Shown piece by piece: positions 8,973 to 17,881 of a stretch of 50,714 nt of DNA. Source of the DNA: an uncultured Porphyromonadaceae bacterium. Its GTDB lineage: Bacteria; Bacteroidota; Bacteroidia; Bacteroidales; Muribaculaceae. Positions within the stretch are counted from its first letter, which is position 1, and every line of letters starts with the position of its first letter. The notes under the pieces are model-generated. The model was not told where the DNA came from, did not search any database, and saw only the letters and a program-made list of their open reading frames with translations. The position numbers were made by a program, and so were the translations under genes. Where the stretch lies: contig CAJKRG010000015.1 in NCBI GenBank assembly GCA_905202215.1, positions 1-50,714 on the forward strand, given 5' to 3'.

Positions 8973-10847
8973 ATGAAACACGGATTTTTCAGAGTTGCGG
9001 CAGCCTCGCCGCTCGTGACAGTCGCAGACACCACAGCCAACACAACCCGTATAATCGACCTTGCGCATCAGGCCTACGAAGCCGGTGCCGATGCCGTCGT
9101 TTTTCCCGAAATGAGTATAACGGCATATACCTGCGCCGACCTTTTCCATAACGAAACACTGCTCCAAGGTGCCCGGAAAGGCATATCGGAAATAACCGAG
9201 GCAAGCCGTGCGTTGCCGGGCCTTCTTATAATGGTAGGCGCGCCTCTGAGAAAAAACTATGCCCTCTTCAACGCCGCATATGCGATATGTGAAGGAAAGA
9301 TTGTGGCTACGGTCGAAAAAACCTATGTACCCAATTATAACGAATTCTACGAACGCCGCTGGTTCCAACCATCCGAAAACGGGCCGGGCTCTACAATAAT
9401 ACGACACAAGGGAGTCGAACTCGCCATCGAGATATGTGAAGACGTCTGGGTACCTGTGCCTCCAAGTTGTCATTCGGCAATGGCTGGTGCCAAAATCATA
9501 TTCAATCTATCGGCCAGTCCTGATCTGATAGGTAAATACACTTATCTGACATCACTCGTCCGGCAGCAGTCAGCCCGCTGCATGGCGGGATATGTATATG
9601 CTTCGGCAGGATTCGGCGAATCGAGCACCGATCTCGCATTCGATGCCAAACTGCTGATTGCCGAAAACGGCTCGCTGCTTGCTGCAAATCCACGCTGGCA
9701 GGCAGGTCCGCAGCTCGTCGTAGCCGACATCGATACCGAAGCCATAGCCCGCGACCGCATGCACATGGGTACATTCTATGACTGTGCCCTCCGCAACAAC
9801 GCCACGGCAGACATCGTCGAGACCGACGCCGAAACTAAAGAAGCCGATTACACTGACCTCTTGCGATATATTGATCCGCATCCCTTCGTACCATCTTCCA
9901 ACGACAGACTTAAGGAACGCTGCGAGGAAATCTTCAACATTCAGGTATCTGGATTGTGTCAGCGCCTGTCGGCAACCCGATGCAAATGCCTTGTCATCGG
10001 AATATCGGGAGGCCTCGACTCCACGCTTGCATTACTCGTGGCCGTCCGTGCATTCGACCGCCTCGGTCTCGACCGGAAAGGCATCAAAGGAGTGACAATG
10101 CCCGGCTTCGGAACAACCGGGCGTACTCACGGTAATGCCGTATCGCTGATGACAGCTCTGGGTGTTGACCTTCGTGAAATTTCAATTGTGGCCGCCGTTA
10201 ACCAGCATTTCTCCGATATTGGTCACGACCCCGCAATACAGGACGTGACATACGAGAACTGTCAGGCCCGTGAACGCACACAGATCCTGATGGATCTCGC
10301 CAACGAACTTGGAGGTATGGTGCTCGGCACCGGCGATCTGTCGGAACTTGCTCTCGGCTGGGCAACCTACAACGGCGACCAGATGTCGATGTACGGTGTC
10401 AATGCCGGAGTTCCCAAGACTCTTGTACGACATCTCACGGCATATGTGGCTGACGACACCGACGACGAAGCCGTGCGTCGGCCGCTTCTCGATATCATCG
10501 ATACTCCCATAAGCCCTGAACTCATCCCTGCCGCTGCCGACGGCACCATAAAGCAGAAAACAGAAGATCTCGTAGGGCCATATGAACTCCACGACTTTTT
10601 CCTGTACTATACCCTGCGCTACGGTTTCAGCCCCGAACGTATACTACTGCTCGCCACCAAAGCCTTCAACGGCGTATATAACGGCGAAACCATCGAAAAA
10701 TGGCTCTCGACTTTCTTCCGCCGTTTCTTCTCACAACAGTTCAAGCGCTCATGCATGCCCGACGGCCCGAAAGTAGGCAGTGTATGCCTGTCGCCCCGCG
10801 GCGACTGGCGCATGCCATCCGATGCCTCCTCCACTCTCTGGCAATAG
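8973..10847 (+). CDS. nadE: Glutamine-dependent NAD+ synthetase
   Basis: This enzyme makes NAD+ from nicotinate adenine dinucleotide, ATP and glutamine, the last step of NAD biosynthesis, in the cytoplasm. Its 624 residues comprise an N-terminal nitrilase-type glutaminase and a C-terminal synthetase. The glutaminase triad is visible as E46 (F-P-E-M), K116 (E-K-T-Y-V-P-N-Y-N-E-F) and C155 (I-C-E-D-V-W). The synthetase carries the ATP pyrophosphatase loop S-G-G-L-D-S-T at 345-351. It starts 39 bases after the restored end of the GH78 gene, so read-through from that promoter is possible. A strong hairpin follows its stop. Confidence 0.97.
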   Translation: MKHGFFRVAAASPLVTVADTTANTTRIIDLAHQAYEAGADAVVFPEMSITAYTCADLFHNETLLQGARKGISEITEASRALPGLLIMVGAPLRKNYALFNAAYAICEGKIVATVEKTYVPNYNEFYERRWFQPSENGPGSTIIRHKGVELAIEICEDVWVPVPPSCHSAMAGAKIIFNLSASPDLIGKYTYLTSLVRQQSARCMAGYVYASAGFGESSTDLAFDAKLLIAENGSLLAANPRWQAGPQLVVADIDTEAIARDRMHMGTFYDCALRNNATADIVETDAETKEADYTDLLRYIDPHPFVPSSNDRLKERCEEIFNIQVSGLCQRLSATRCKCLVIGISGGLDSTLALLVAVRAFDRLGLDRKGIKGVTMPGFGTTGRTHGNAVSLMTALGVDLREISIVAAVNQHFSDIGHDPAIQDVTYENCQARERTQILMDLANELGGMVLGTGDLSELALGWATYNGDQMSMYGVNAGVPKTLVRHLTAYVADDTDDEAVRRPLLDIIDTPISPELIPAAADGTIKQKTEDLVGPYELHDFFLYYTLRYGFSPERILLLATKAFNGVYNGETIEKWLSTFFRRFFSQQFKRSCMPDGPKVGSVCLSPRGDWRMPSDASSTLWQ

Positions 10848-10861
10848 ATACCCTACCCATA

Positions 10862-10907
10862 AAAAATGGAGCGCGGGCTGCAGCAAAGCATTCCGCGCTC
10901 CATTTTT
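10862..10907. terminator. Bidirectional terminator between nadE and the convergent gene
   Basis: AAAAATGGAGCGCGG (10862-10876) pairs perfectly with CCGCGCTCCATTTTT (10893-10907), a 15-bp stem around a 16-base loop. T runs lie on both strands. It sits between two convergent stops and should end transcription from both sides. Confidence 0.9.
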
Positions 10908-10921
10908 ATGGATAATGTTTT

Positions 10922-12229
10922 TTATTTAACAGCGACCTTATGTCCATTTACAATATAGATACCGGCGTCCAACGAATCGATCGCCTTGACAGAGGCATCC
11001 TTGAGAACTGTACGACCCATGAGATCGATAACGGTCACCTTTCCGTCGGGCGCTATTCCGATATTAGCGATACCGGATTCGCCTGTCACAACATATGTGG
11101 CGCTTATCTCCTCATTTTTGTCGGAACCGTTGTCATAACTGCTGAAAGTTCCGGCAGGAATGTGAAGCGTATAAGTTCCCGGGGTTGTAATCTTCGCGAA
11201 ATGGAAGCTGCCGCCGGAGAAAGTCGGACTGTCGACAAACGTAGTGGATGTATAAACTGATTCGCCGCAAGTAAGGGTGATATCATTCATAGGATAATTT
11301 ATACCCTCGTAACCGCCTGCGATACTTTCCGGGAAATCTATCGATATTTTGTCGATAAATTCTACAGTTGCTCCGTCGGCAGGATCAAGCGTATAAACAC
11401 CCATCACTTTCTTATCCGGATCGGGATCGTCGCCTCCGGTCACAATATATGTAGCTGTAATTTCAGGGTTAAGTTCGTTCTCTTCCGGTTCTGCGTCTCC
11501 GAAAAGGCGGTATGTTCCGGCTTCAATCTTGAGTACGTAAGTCCCCGGCTCAGATATGGCATCGAAAGTAATTTCCGCTCCGGTATAATCATCATTGAAA
11601 TCCAGACCCACGGGATAATAAACCTCATCACCACATGTAATGGTTATTTTTTCGTCAGCCAGACCATATTCATCTATACCATCCATATCGGCAGTCTCAG
11701 GAAACTCTATGGAGATGGTTTTGATTGAAGTCACTTCCGCGCCGTCTTCCGGATCAAGGATATAGATACTCATGGGTCCTTCCTGAGAATCTGCACCTAT
11801 TTTATAAGTAGCGGTTATATACCCGTTGGTCGAATAAGTCTCGCCTTCGTCGGCGCTCTGCTGCTGATCGTAGTCCATCACAATGCCGGCGGCAACATTG
11901 AGCGTATAGGTGCCCGGAGCCGTAATTTTGTCGAAAACCAGGACAAGATCATCGACAGTAGGCGCCGGAGACGTTCCGGCATACATTGCCTTTGCTTTGT
12001 ATACTTCGTCGCCGGACGTGATATTTACATACTCGCCTACATTCGACGGAATGATATGGGCTTCGATACCGTCAGCCAGACCGCTCCAATGTATCGTAAC
12101 AGTCTCGATTTCTTTAACTGTCTCATAGGATCCCGGAGTTATAGTATAGTTCGCCATCGTATACTGAGCGAAGGCCGGAAATGATATGAATGCCATAATG
12201 GCGGATAGTACTGTGTAAAGTTTTTTCAT
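10922..12229 (-). CDS. Secreted three-repeat protein with T9SS-like C-terminal domain
   Basis: A 435-residue exported protein with the signal peptide MKKLYTVLSAIMAFISFPAFA. Three repeats of about 115-125 residues follow (roughly 25-145, 152-265 and 275-380). Each has the pattern P-G/D-x-E-x-V, an I-x-I/F strand, C-G-D/E-x-V-Y, P-G-T-Y-x-L, and closes with I-T/S-A-T-Y, resembling beta-sandwich, Ig-like modules. The last 50 residues (V-I-D-L-M-G-R-T-V, then L-D-A-G-I-Y-I-V-N-G) look like the T9SS sorting domain that ends many Bacteroidota secreted proteins. It has its own promoter and lies just downstream of the Sus-like locus. The function is unknown; a surface or extracellular adhesin or binding protein is a guess. 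Confidence 0.75.
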   Translation of the reverse strand: MKKLYTVLSAIMAFISFPAFAQYTMANYTITPGSYETVKEIETVTIHWSGLADGIEAHIIPSNVGEYVNITSGDEVYKAKAMYAGTSPAPTVDDLVLVFDKITAPGTYTLNVAAGIVMDYDQQQSADEGETYSTNGYITATYKIGADSQEGPMSIYILDPEDGAEVTSIKTISIEFPETADMDGIDEYGLADEKITITCGDEVYYPVGLDFNDDYTGAEITFDAISEPGTYVLKIEAGTYRLFGDAEPEENELNPEITATYIVTGGDDPDPDKKVMGVYTLDPADGATVEFIDKISIDFPESIAGGYEGINYPMNDITLTCGESVYTSTTFVDSPTFSGGSFHFAKITTPGTYTLHIPAGTFSSYDNGSDKNEEISATYVVTGESGIANIGIAPDGKVTVIDLMGRTVLKDASVKAIDSLDAGIYIVNGHKVAVK

Positions 12230-12263
12230 AAGCGATTGATTAACTTGTTTGGAATTGAAGCCA

Positions 12264-12294
12264 CAAAATTAGCACAAATTCACATAAATGCAAA
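12264..12294 (-). promoter_or_regulatory. Promoter of the secreted repeat protein
   Basis: On the minus strand, TTTG (12291-12294), an exact 19-base spacer and TAATTTTG (12264-12271) match the consensus. The predicted start is near 12257, about 28 bases before the ATG. It shows that this gene is transcribed separately from the GH97 operon upstream. Confidence 0.75.
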
Positions 12295-12332
12295 ATATTT
12301 TGGCAAAATGCAACACAAGAAACAAAGAGACA

Positions 12333-12378
12333 AAAGTGAGAGATAATCACGGCAACCGCCGGTCTTACCTCTCACTTT
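12333..12378. terminator. Hairpin downstream of the Sus-like operon
   Basis: AAAGTGAGAG (12333-12342) pairs with CTCTCACTTT (12369-12378) across a loop that itself holds short GC complementarity. It lies 25 bases beyond the GH97 stop and before the promoter of the next gene, so it likely ends the susCDEF-type transcript. Confidence 0.65.
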
Positions 12379-12403
12379 CTCCTTAATAATACTTATTTAC
12401 CTG

Positions 12404-14509
12404 TTACCTGTCGATCGGCCGGATTGATATTGCAAAGCCTCCTCCCGGAGCAGAAGCTAACTTTAGTTTCGTTCTGGAATCGATCTTCTTCTTCGTTATT
12501 GTATATGCCTGGGGATTGGTGAGATAATGCGCGTCGGGCGCATCGGCATATATGGTGGCTTCGTATTTGCGGTCTTTGTCGAGGAAGTCGAGCTTCAGCT
12601 CGGTCTTGCGGCTGTCGGCCGATATACCGCCTACGAACCAGTCGTCAGTACCCTTCGCCTTGCGGGCCGCGGTGATGTATCGCGCAGGTTCGGCCTCGAG
12701 GTAGATACTCTTGTCCCAGTCGACGGCCACATCCTTTATGAACTGGAACGCATCCATGAAGCGGTTGTACACCTCGGGCACGTCAGCGGCCATCTGCAGG
12801 GGACTGTACATGGTCACATAGAGCGCCAGCTGCCGGCAGATGGTGGTATTGACATGGCTCTTGTTGTCGGGATTGTTGAGGCTCAGATTGTTCTCGAAGA
12901 TACCGGGCGTATAGTCCATAGGGCCGCCCTGCAGACGTGTGAATGGCAGCACGCAGGTGTGAGTGACACTGTTGCCGGCGAACGACTCGTATTCGGTGCC
13001 GCGAGCGCTCTCGTTGCCGATGAGGTTGGGATATGTGCGGCACAGGCCTGTGGGGCGCACAGCCTCATGGGCATTTACCATGATGTGGTGCTTGGCGGCC
13101 TCGGTCACGGCATAGAGATAGTGATTGTTGAGCCACTGTCCGTAGTGGTGCTCGCCGCGGGGCAGAATATCGCCCACATAACCGCTCTTCACGGCATTGT
13201 AGCCGTACTTGTCCATAAGATCGTATGCATCCTTCATGTGGCGCTCGTAGTTGCGCACCGACGACGATGTCTCGTGGTGCATCATCAGGCGCACACCCTT
13301 GGAGTGGGCATAGGAATTGAGCGAATCGATGTCGAAATCGGGGTAGGGAGTCTGGAAATCGAACACATAGTCCTTCTTGTTGCCCGACCAGTCTTCCCAG
13401 CCTATGTTCCAGCCTTCGACAAGCACCTGGTCGAAACCGTGTTCGGCGGCGAAGTCGATATATTTCATCACGTTGGCCGTATTGGCGGGATGCACGCCGT
13501 TGGGCTTCACCTTCGAGTAGTCGAGACGGTCGAGTTTTACCGACGGCAGATCCCAGGTATAAGCCCAGGGCTTCCCATGGCCTATCATCTCCCACCAGAC
13601 ACCGATATATTTCACCGGTTTGATCCACGAAGTATCCTCATACTTGCATGGCTCGTTGAGATTGAGAATGAGATTCGACGCGAGCATGTCGCGGGCGTCG
13701 TCGCTCACCATCACAGTGCGCCAGGGCGATGTGCACGGCGACTGCAGATGTCCCTTGTTGCCCTGGGCGTCGGGTGTGAGCCATGATTCGAACACCAAGT
13801 TCTTGTCGTCAAGATTGAGATGCATGCACGAATAGTCGACCAGAGCAGCCTCGTGGAGATTGATATACAGTCCGTCGTCGCTCTTAAGCTGCAGCGAGGT
13901 CTGCACGCCTGTGGGCGAGAACTGTTCCTGCGACAGGTTGTGCTCCACGTCGCGGGCGTTGAGCGCCCGTATCTCGGAAAGGCGGCTTTCCGTGTATTCA
14001 TATTCCTGAGTATCGTAGTCGCCGATAATCCACCATGCAGTCATATCGCCGGGCATGGCAAACTGGGTGTGTTCCTCCTTGATGACGAAGTAATTGAGCT
14101 CACGCTGCTGCGGAAACTCGTAGCGGAATCCCACACCGTCGTCGTACACCCGGAAGCGCACGTCGATACGGCGGTTATTTGCCGGCTGCGCCAGATGTGC
14201 AAGCAGCTCGCGGTAGTTGTTGCGGATATGACTGTTCTCGCCCCATACGGGCTGCCAGGTCTCGTCGAAATCGGAAGTCTCGACGCCAAGGAGTTCGAAA
14301 CCGTCCATAAGATCGGGAGCGCCGACCAGCTCCAGGCCCAGGCGCGAGGGCATGATCACATTTTTCTGTTTGTAGGTGACCGAATACTGCGGATGTCCGC
14401 CGACAACGTCGAAATCGGCCACCACATTGCCGTTCGGCGACGCCACCTGCACGCCCGAAGCGTCGAAAGCCGCCGCAACAAGAAGTGCGGGTATGATATA
14501 TTTCTTCAT
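12404..14509 (-). CDS. susB: GH97 alpha-glucosidase (SusB-type)
   Basis: A periplasmic enzyme that hydrolyses alpha-glucosidic bonds of oligosaccharides with inversion. Its 701 residues have a signal peptide, an N-terminal beta-supersandwich, a (beta/alpha)8 catalytic barrel and a C-terminal beta domain. The three glutamates are E413 (H-H-E-T-S), E482 (N-A-H-E-A) and E506 (G-T-E-Y-E). Their spacing of 69 and 24 residues equals that of E439, E508 and E532 in Bacteroides SusB, which marks the inverting alpha-glucosidase branch and not the retaining alpha-galactosidase branch that uses Asp. The ATG at 14509 overlaps the upstream TGA as ATGA; a GTG at 14512 is a less likely start. It is the last gene of the operon. 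Confidence 0.93.
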   Translation of the reverse strand: MKKYIIPALLVAAAFDASGVQVASPNGNVVADFDVVGGHPQYSVTYKQKNVIMPSRLGLELVGAPDLMDGFELLGVETSDFDETWQPVWGENSHIRNNYRELLAHLAQPANNRRIDVRFRVYDDGVGFRYEFPQQRELNYFVIKEEHTQFAMPGDMTAWWIIGDYDTQEYEYTESRLSEIRALNARDVEHNLSQEQFSPTGVQTSLQLKSDDGLYINLHEAALVDYSCMHLNLDDKNLVFESWLTPDAQGNKGHLQSPCTSPWRTVMVSDDARDMLASNLILNLNEPCKYEDTSWIKPVKYIGVWWEMIGHGKPWAYTWDLPSVKLDRLDYSKVKPNGVHPANTANVMKYIDFAAEHGFDQVLVEGWNIGWEDWSGNKKDYVFDFQTPYPDFDIDSLNSYAHSKGVRLMMHHETSSSVRNYERHMKDAYDLMDKYGYNAVKSGYVGDILPRGEHHYGQWLNNHYLYAVTEAAKHHIMVNAHEAVRPTGLCRTYPNLIGNESARGTEYESFAGNSVTHTCVLPFTRLQGGPMDYTPGIFENNLSLNNPDNKSHVNTTICRQLALYVTMYSPLQMAADVPEVYNRFMDAFQFIKDVAVDWDKSIYLEAEPARYITAARKAKGTDDWFVGGISADSRKTELKLDFLDKDRKYEATIYADAPDAHYLTNPQAYTITKKKIDSRTKLKLASAPGGGFAISIRPIDR

Positions 14510-15942
14510 CACTTGGTCAGTTTAACGATTTTACATCCGTGTGCCGGCACAGTGGCCTTGACGGCGCTCACGCGGCCCTCGTCGGTATGGCTCCAGAGGT
14601 CGCGCTGGTTCATCTCGCCGTCGATGCCGAAGCGCGATAGAGCCACATCGAAGCTCTGCGACGAATCGCCGCGGTTGAACAGGCCCACCACATAGCTGCC
14701 GTCGCTCATGGTGCCGTACCATATATTGCTGTCGGCGGCATTAATGTCATCGGAAAGAGGATGACCGACAAAGCGGTCGGCATTCAACGCAAGCATTTCC
14801 TCATTGGTATAGAAGGGTGTGTTGTCTCCGATGGTATAGTACTGGTCGGCGACAGTCACAGGGCCGCCGGCCATAAGCTGAAGCGAGATCACGGTCTGCT
14901 TTTCGGCCTCGGTATCGAATTTATTGAGACGTATAAAGTCGCCGTCAAGAATCACCTTGTCACGTCCGGCGATATGCGACCAGTGGATGAAGCCGTCGAA
15001 CATGTTCATGCTGTTGGGCCAGCTGTTCCATATCTTTCCCTTGTCGGCCGACGAGCAATGCCACCAGCCGCCACCGGCTGTATCGGCGACGATACGCACC
15101 ATATTGCCGTAAAGAGCCTCGACTTCAGCGTCGTTGTTGAGATGGGGCATTACCAGAGAAGTGAAGATACCATATTTCTTGGCCGATTCGGCGATATATG
15201 ACAACGCACGCGCATATGAGGCCCGACCATAACCATGACCTACAACACCGATGTTGCGGTCCTTGCCGTCTTCATACCACGAAAGGAAGTCCATGCGGAT
15301 ATAGTCGATTCCGAGTTCGGCATAATGCTTGAAGAATCCGTCGATATATTCGCGGGTTCCGGGATTTTCGGCCACAGCCCAGTTGAACCACAGATTCTCG
15401 GCCGAGGGATTCATGATATCTCCGGTATGATTGTAATAGAGATCGCCGAAAGTATAGTCGGTGCCCGCTATCTTAGTCTCGCGTGGGCCGTGAATCCACA
15501 GCGGATTGTCGTAAACGCCTACCTTGAGGCCCTTGGCACGGCATTTTTCCACCAGCTCCTTGAGCGACATAGAGCCGTAGTGTGTCATGTAGCCCGATGC
15601 ATCGTTGGCGAGCATGGGTATGAAACCGTCGGTACACACCATATCATAGCCATAAGGCTTGAGATCTTTCGCAACCCAGTCGATTATCTTGTCCCATTCG
15701 GCGGGAGTGATATCCATATTTTCGTTGGCCACACCGTTCTGCTCCTGCTCATAGCAGTACTCGTAAACGCTCCAGTAAAGAGGAGCCTTATAGGTGTGTA
15801 TATCCTCAACCACGGGCAACTCCGGCAGTTCGTAGCGGGGCGGATATTTCATCTTGTAGTTATCGTCGTCGCAAGCCGACAGGAGGCCGGCCCCAACGGC
15901 AAATGCAGCCACAGCACTGCTTATTTTGAATATATTTTTCAT
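14509..15942 (-). CDS. GH27-like glycosidase lipoprotein (possible isomalto-dextranase)
   Basis: A 477-residue lipoprotein (lipobox L-S-A-C, Cys24) with a (beta/alpha)8-type glycosidase domain of clan GH-D character. Visible motifs are G-Y-D-M-V-C-T-D-G, G-L-K-V-G-V-Y-D-N-P, I-D-Y-I-R-M-D-F (D218, likely nucleophile) and V-I-L-D-G-D-F (D333/D335, likely acid). The C-terminal domain is a short beta-sandwich. Family GH27 includes alpha-galactosidases and an isomalto-dextranase. Its place beside SusB, SusR and glucan-binding modules leads me to favour an alpha-glucan substrate, but this is inference. I start at ATG 15942; the longer reading frame would overlap the SusE/F-like gene by nearly 200 bases. 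It overlaps the GH97 start by one base of ATGA. Confidence 0.6.
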   Translation of the reverse strand: MKNIFKISSAVAAFAVGAGLLSACDDDNYKMKYPPRYELPELPVVEDIHTYKAPLYWSVYEYCYEQEQNGVANENMDITPAEWDKIIDWVAKDLKPYGYDMVCTDGFIPMLANDASGYMTHYGSMSLKELVEKCRAKGLKVGVYDNPLWIHGPRETKIAGTDYTFGDLYYNHTGDIMNPSAENLWFNWAVAENPGTREYIDGFFKHYAELGIDYIRMDFLSWYEDGKDRNIGVVGHGYGRASYARALSYIAESAKKYGIFTSLVMPHLNNDAEVEALYGNMVRIVADTAGGGWWHCSSADKGKIWNSWPNSMNMFDGFIHWSHIAGRDKVILDGDFIRLNKFDTEAEKQTVISLQLMAGGPVTVADQYYTIGDNTPFYTNEEMLALNADRFVGHPLSDDINAADSNIWYGTMSDGSYVVGLFNRGDSSQSFDVALSRFGIDGEMNQRDLWSHTDEGRVSAVKATVPAHGCKIVKLTK

Positions 15943-15959
15943 TTCTTTTGCTTTGATTC

Positions 15960-17852
15960 CTATAGTTTTTCGACAGCGATGGTCCACTCGCCGAGATTGA
16001 ATGTAATCTTGTAGCGGCCCGGTTCGGTCACGCGCCACTGATCGTCGGGCGAAGTGGTGTATACAAAGTCGGGAGCCGATACACCTGCCGCCGAAACGGT
16101 GACATTGCCGCTGGACGGACGAAGGAAGGGCGCAGCGAAATCCTTGATCACGCATGCCTTGAAGGTACCTTCCTTGAGCTCTCCTGTCCAGGAGAACACT
16201 CCGTCGGATTCTTTGACGAATGTCTGGGCGTCATCGAGACTCCAGCCGCCGGGAGTGCCGTCGCCGATCATATAGAGCACATCGGTTTCGATCGGAGCAG
16301 GCTTGTCGGACGGAACCTCGACCTTGATGGTATAGTTGAGCAGATCAAGCGTGATTTTATACTCTCCGGCCTCTGTAACCTGCCATTGGTCGTCGGGCGA
16401 AGTAGTATAGACAAACTCCGGAGACGATACACCGGCTTTCGACACGGTCACACCGCTGGCGGCAGGCCGTATAAACGGAGCATCAAAATTCCTGACCGTA
16501 CAAGCCTTGAACGTACCTGTTTTCAGATACCCCTGCCATGTGAAGATATACTTCGATTCCTTGGTATAGGCTGTGGCATCATCGAGGCTCCAGCCGCCGG
16601 CAGTCGCCTCGCCGATCATCCATACGTTATCGGTCACGATACCCTCTTCAGGCTCGTCGCCTCCGCCGTTTTCAACATATACGGCCTCAATGGTATTGTT
16701 TTCGAGATCAAGGGTGATCCGGTATTCTCCGGCTTCTGTCACACGCCACTGATCGTCGGGCGAAGTCGTATAAACAAATTCCGGAGCCGACACACCGGCC
16801 TTCGACACTGTCACGCCATCGGATGCCGGACGTATGAACGGAGCCGAGAAATCCCTAATGATACATGCCTTGAAAGTACCTCCGACAAGATTACCCTGCC
16901 ATACGAACACATGATCCTTGCCCTCAGCCCTGACGAACTGCTGTGCATCGTCGAGACTCCAGCCGTTGGGTGTGGCGTCGCCAATCATCCATACGTCGGC
17001 AGCCGTCAGCAGCGGATTTTCGTCTTCACCTTCGACATCCGATACATATTGTACCTTCAGGGTGTATTTTTCAAGATCAAATATCATCTTGTAGTTGGCA
17101 CGGTATGTCACTTTCCATTTGTTGTCGGGATTTTTGACGAATACGAAATCATCGGCGGCCACACCGTCCTTATTGATCTCGACATCGGCACTTGACGGGC
17201 GTACGAAATCCACATCCCAGCTGCCAGGGACCAGACATGCCTTGAACTCGCCGGTCTTAAGCTCACCCTCATACTCGAATGTATAGTCGCCTGTCTTGAC
17301 GAGAGCCGTCGGATCATCTATATTCCATCCGGAAGGAACCGCATCACCGACAAGATAGAGAGTTTCCGAACTTATAGGATCTTTTTCAGGTTCGGGAGCA
17401 CCACCGTTATAACGGGTAGACATTTTCCAGTTGCGGAGGTCGAATGTAAGAGTATACGATCCGGCTTCCGTCACACGCCATTTCTCGTCGGGATCGCCCG
17501 AGTGCATCTGGAATGTCTCTCCGTCGATATCGGCGGTACCTATAGCACTCTGGTCTTTCAGAGGACGGATAAAGGGGGCATCCCAGCTGCCGGTGACAAG
17601 ACATAACTTCATTTCACCGGCATTAAGCGAACCGCTCCATTCGAACACAAGAGGATCTGCCTCTGTCGCGATAAACGGCGTGGGAGAATCAATACTCCAG
17701 CCGTTGGGAGTGGCATCACCGACCATATAAAGGGCTGAAGCCTTTATGGGCAGGTTGCCGTCGATGATCACGAGGTCTTTTTCGTCCTCGCAACCGGCCA
17801 GCGACACGGCGGCAAACACCGCGGCGGCCATATATAGCTGTTTGATCTTCAT
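15960..17852 (-). CDS. SusE/SusF-like surface glycan-binding lipoprotein with five modules
   Basis: A 630-residue outer-surface lipoprotein (L-A-G-C, Cys21). After a short linker it consists of five tandem modules of about 115-122 residues, starting near 37, 160, 282, 405 and 520. Each opens with a V/L-W/Y-M/L-I/V-G-x-A/G-T/V-P-x-G-W-S/N motif, continues with F-K-A-C and P-F-I-R-P, and ends with P-D-D/E-Q/K-W-R/K-V-T followed by a beta strand. SusE and SusF bind starch through similar modules; SusF carries three. Modules 3-5 are much closer to each other than to 1 and 2. The gene lies between susD and the glycosidase genes, 29 and 17 bases from its neighbours, so it belongs to the operon. Confidence 0.85.
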   Translation of the reverse strand: MKIKQLYMAAAVFAAVSLAGCEDEKDLVIIDGNLPIKASALYMVGDATPNGWSIDSPTPFIATEADPLVFEWSGSLNAGEMKLCLVTGSWDAPFIRPLKDQSAIGTADIDGETFQMHSGDPDEKWRVTEAGSYTLTFDLRNWKMSTRYNGGAPEPEKDPISSETLYLVGDAVPSGWNIDDPTALVKTGDYTFEYEGELKTGEFKACLVPGSWDVDFVRPSSADVEINKDGVAADDFVFVKNPDNKWKVTYRANYKMIFDLEKYTLKVQYVSDVEGEDENPLLTAADVWMIGDATPNGWSLDDAQQFVRAEGKDHVFVWQGNLVGGTFKACIIRDFSAPFIRPASDGVTVSKAGVSAPEFVYTTSPDDQWRVTEAGEYRITLDLENNTIEAVYVENGGGDEPEEGIVTDNVWMIGEATAGGWSLDDATAYTKESKYIFTWQGYLKTGTFKACTVRNFDAPFIRPAASGVTVSKAGVSSPEFVYTTSPDDQWQVTEAGEYKITLDLLNYTIKVEVPSDKPAPIETDVLYMIGDGTPGGWSLDDAQTFVKESDGVFSWTGELKEGTFKACVIKDFAAPFLRPSSGNVTVSAAGVSAPDFVYTTSPDDQWRVTEPGRYKITFNLGEWTIAVEKL

Positions 17853-17881
17853 ATAATTCTTTTTTAGGCTGAAAGAGAGAA

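Noticed and set aside
12527..13786. 419-residue frame opposite the GH97 gene
   Set aside because: Opposite a gene whose catalytic residues match SusB exactly; no start region or domain is visible.
15943..16155. Longer N-terminus for the GH27-like gene
   Set aside because: It runs back into the SusE/F-like gene and destroys the lipoprotein signal that starts at 15942.
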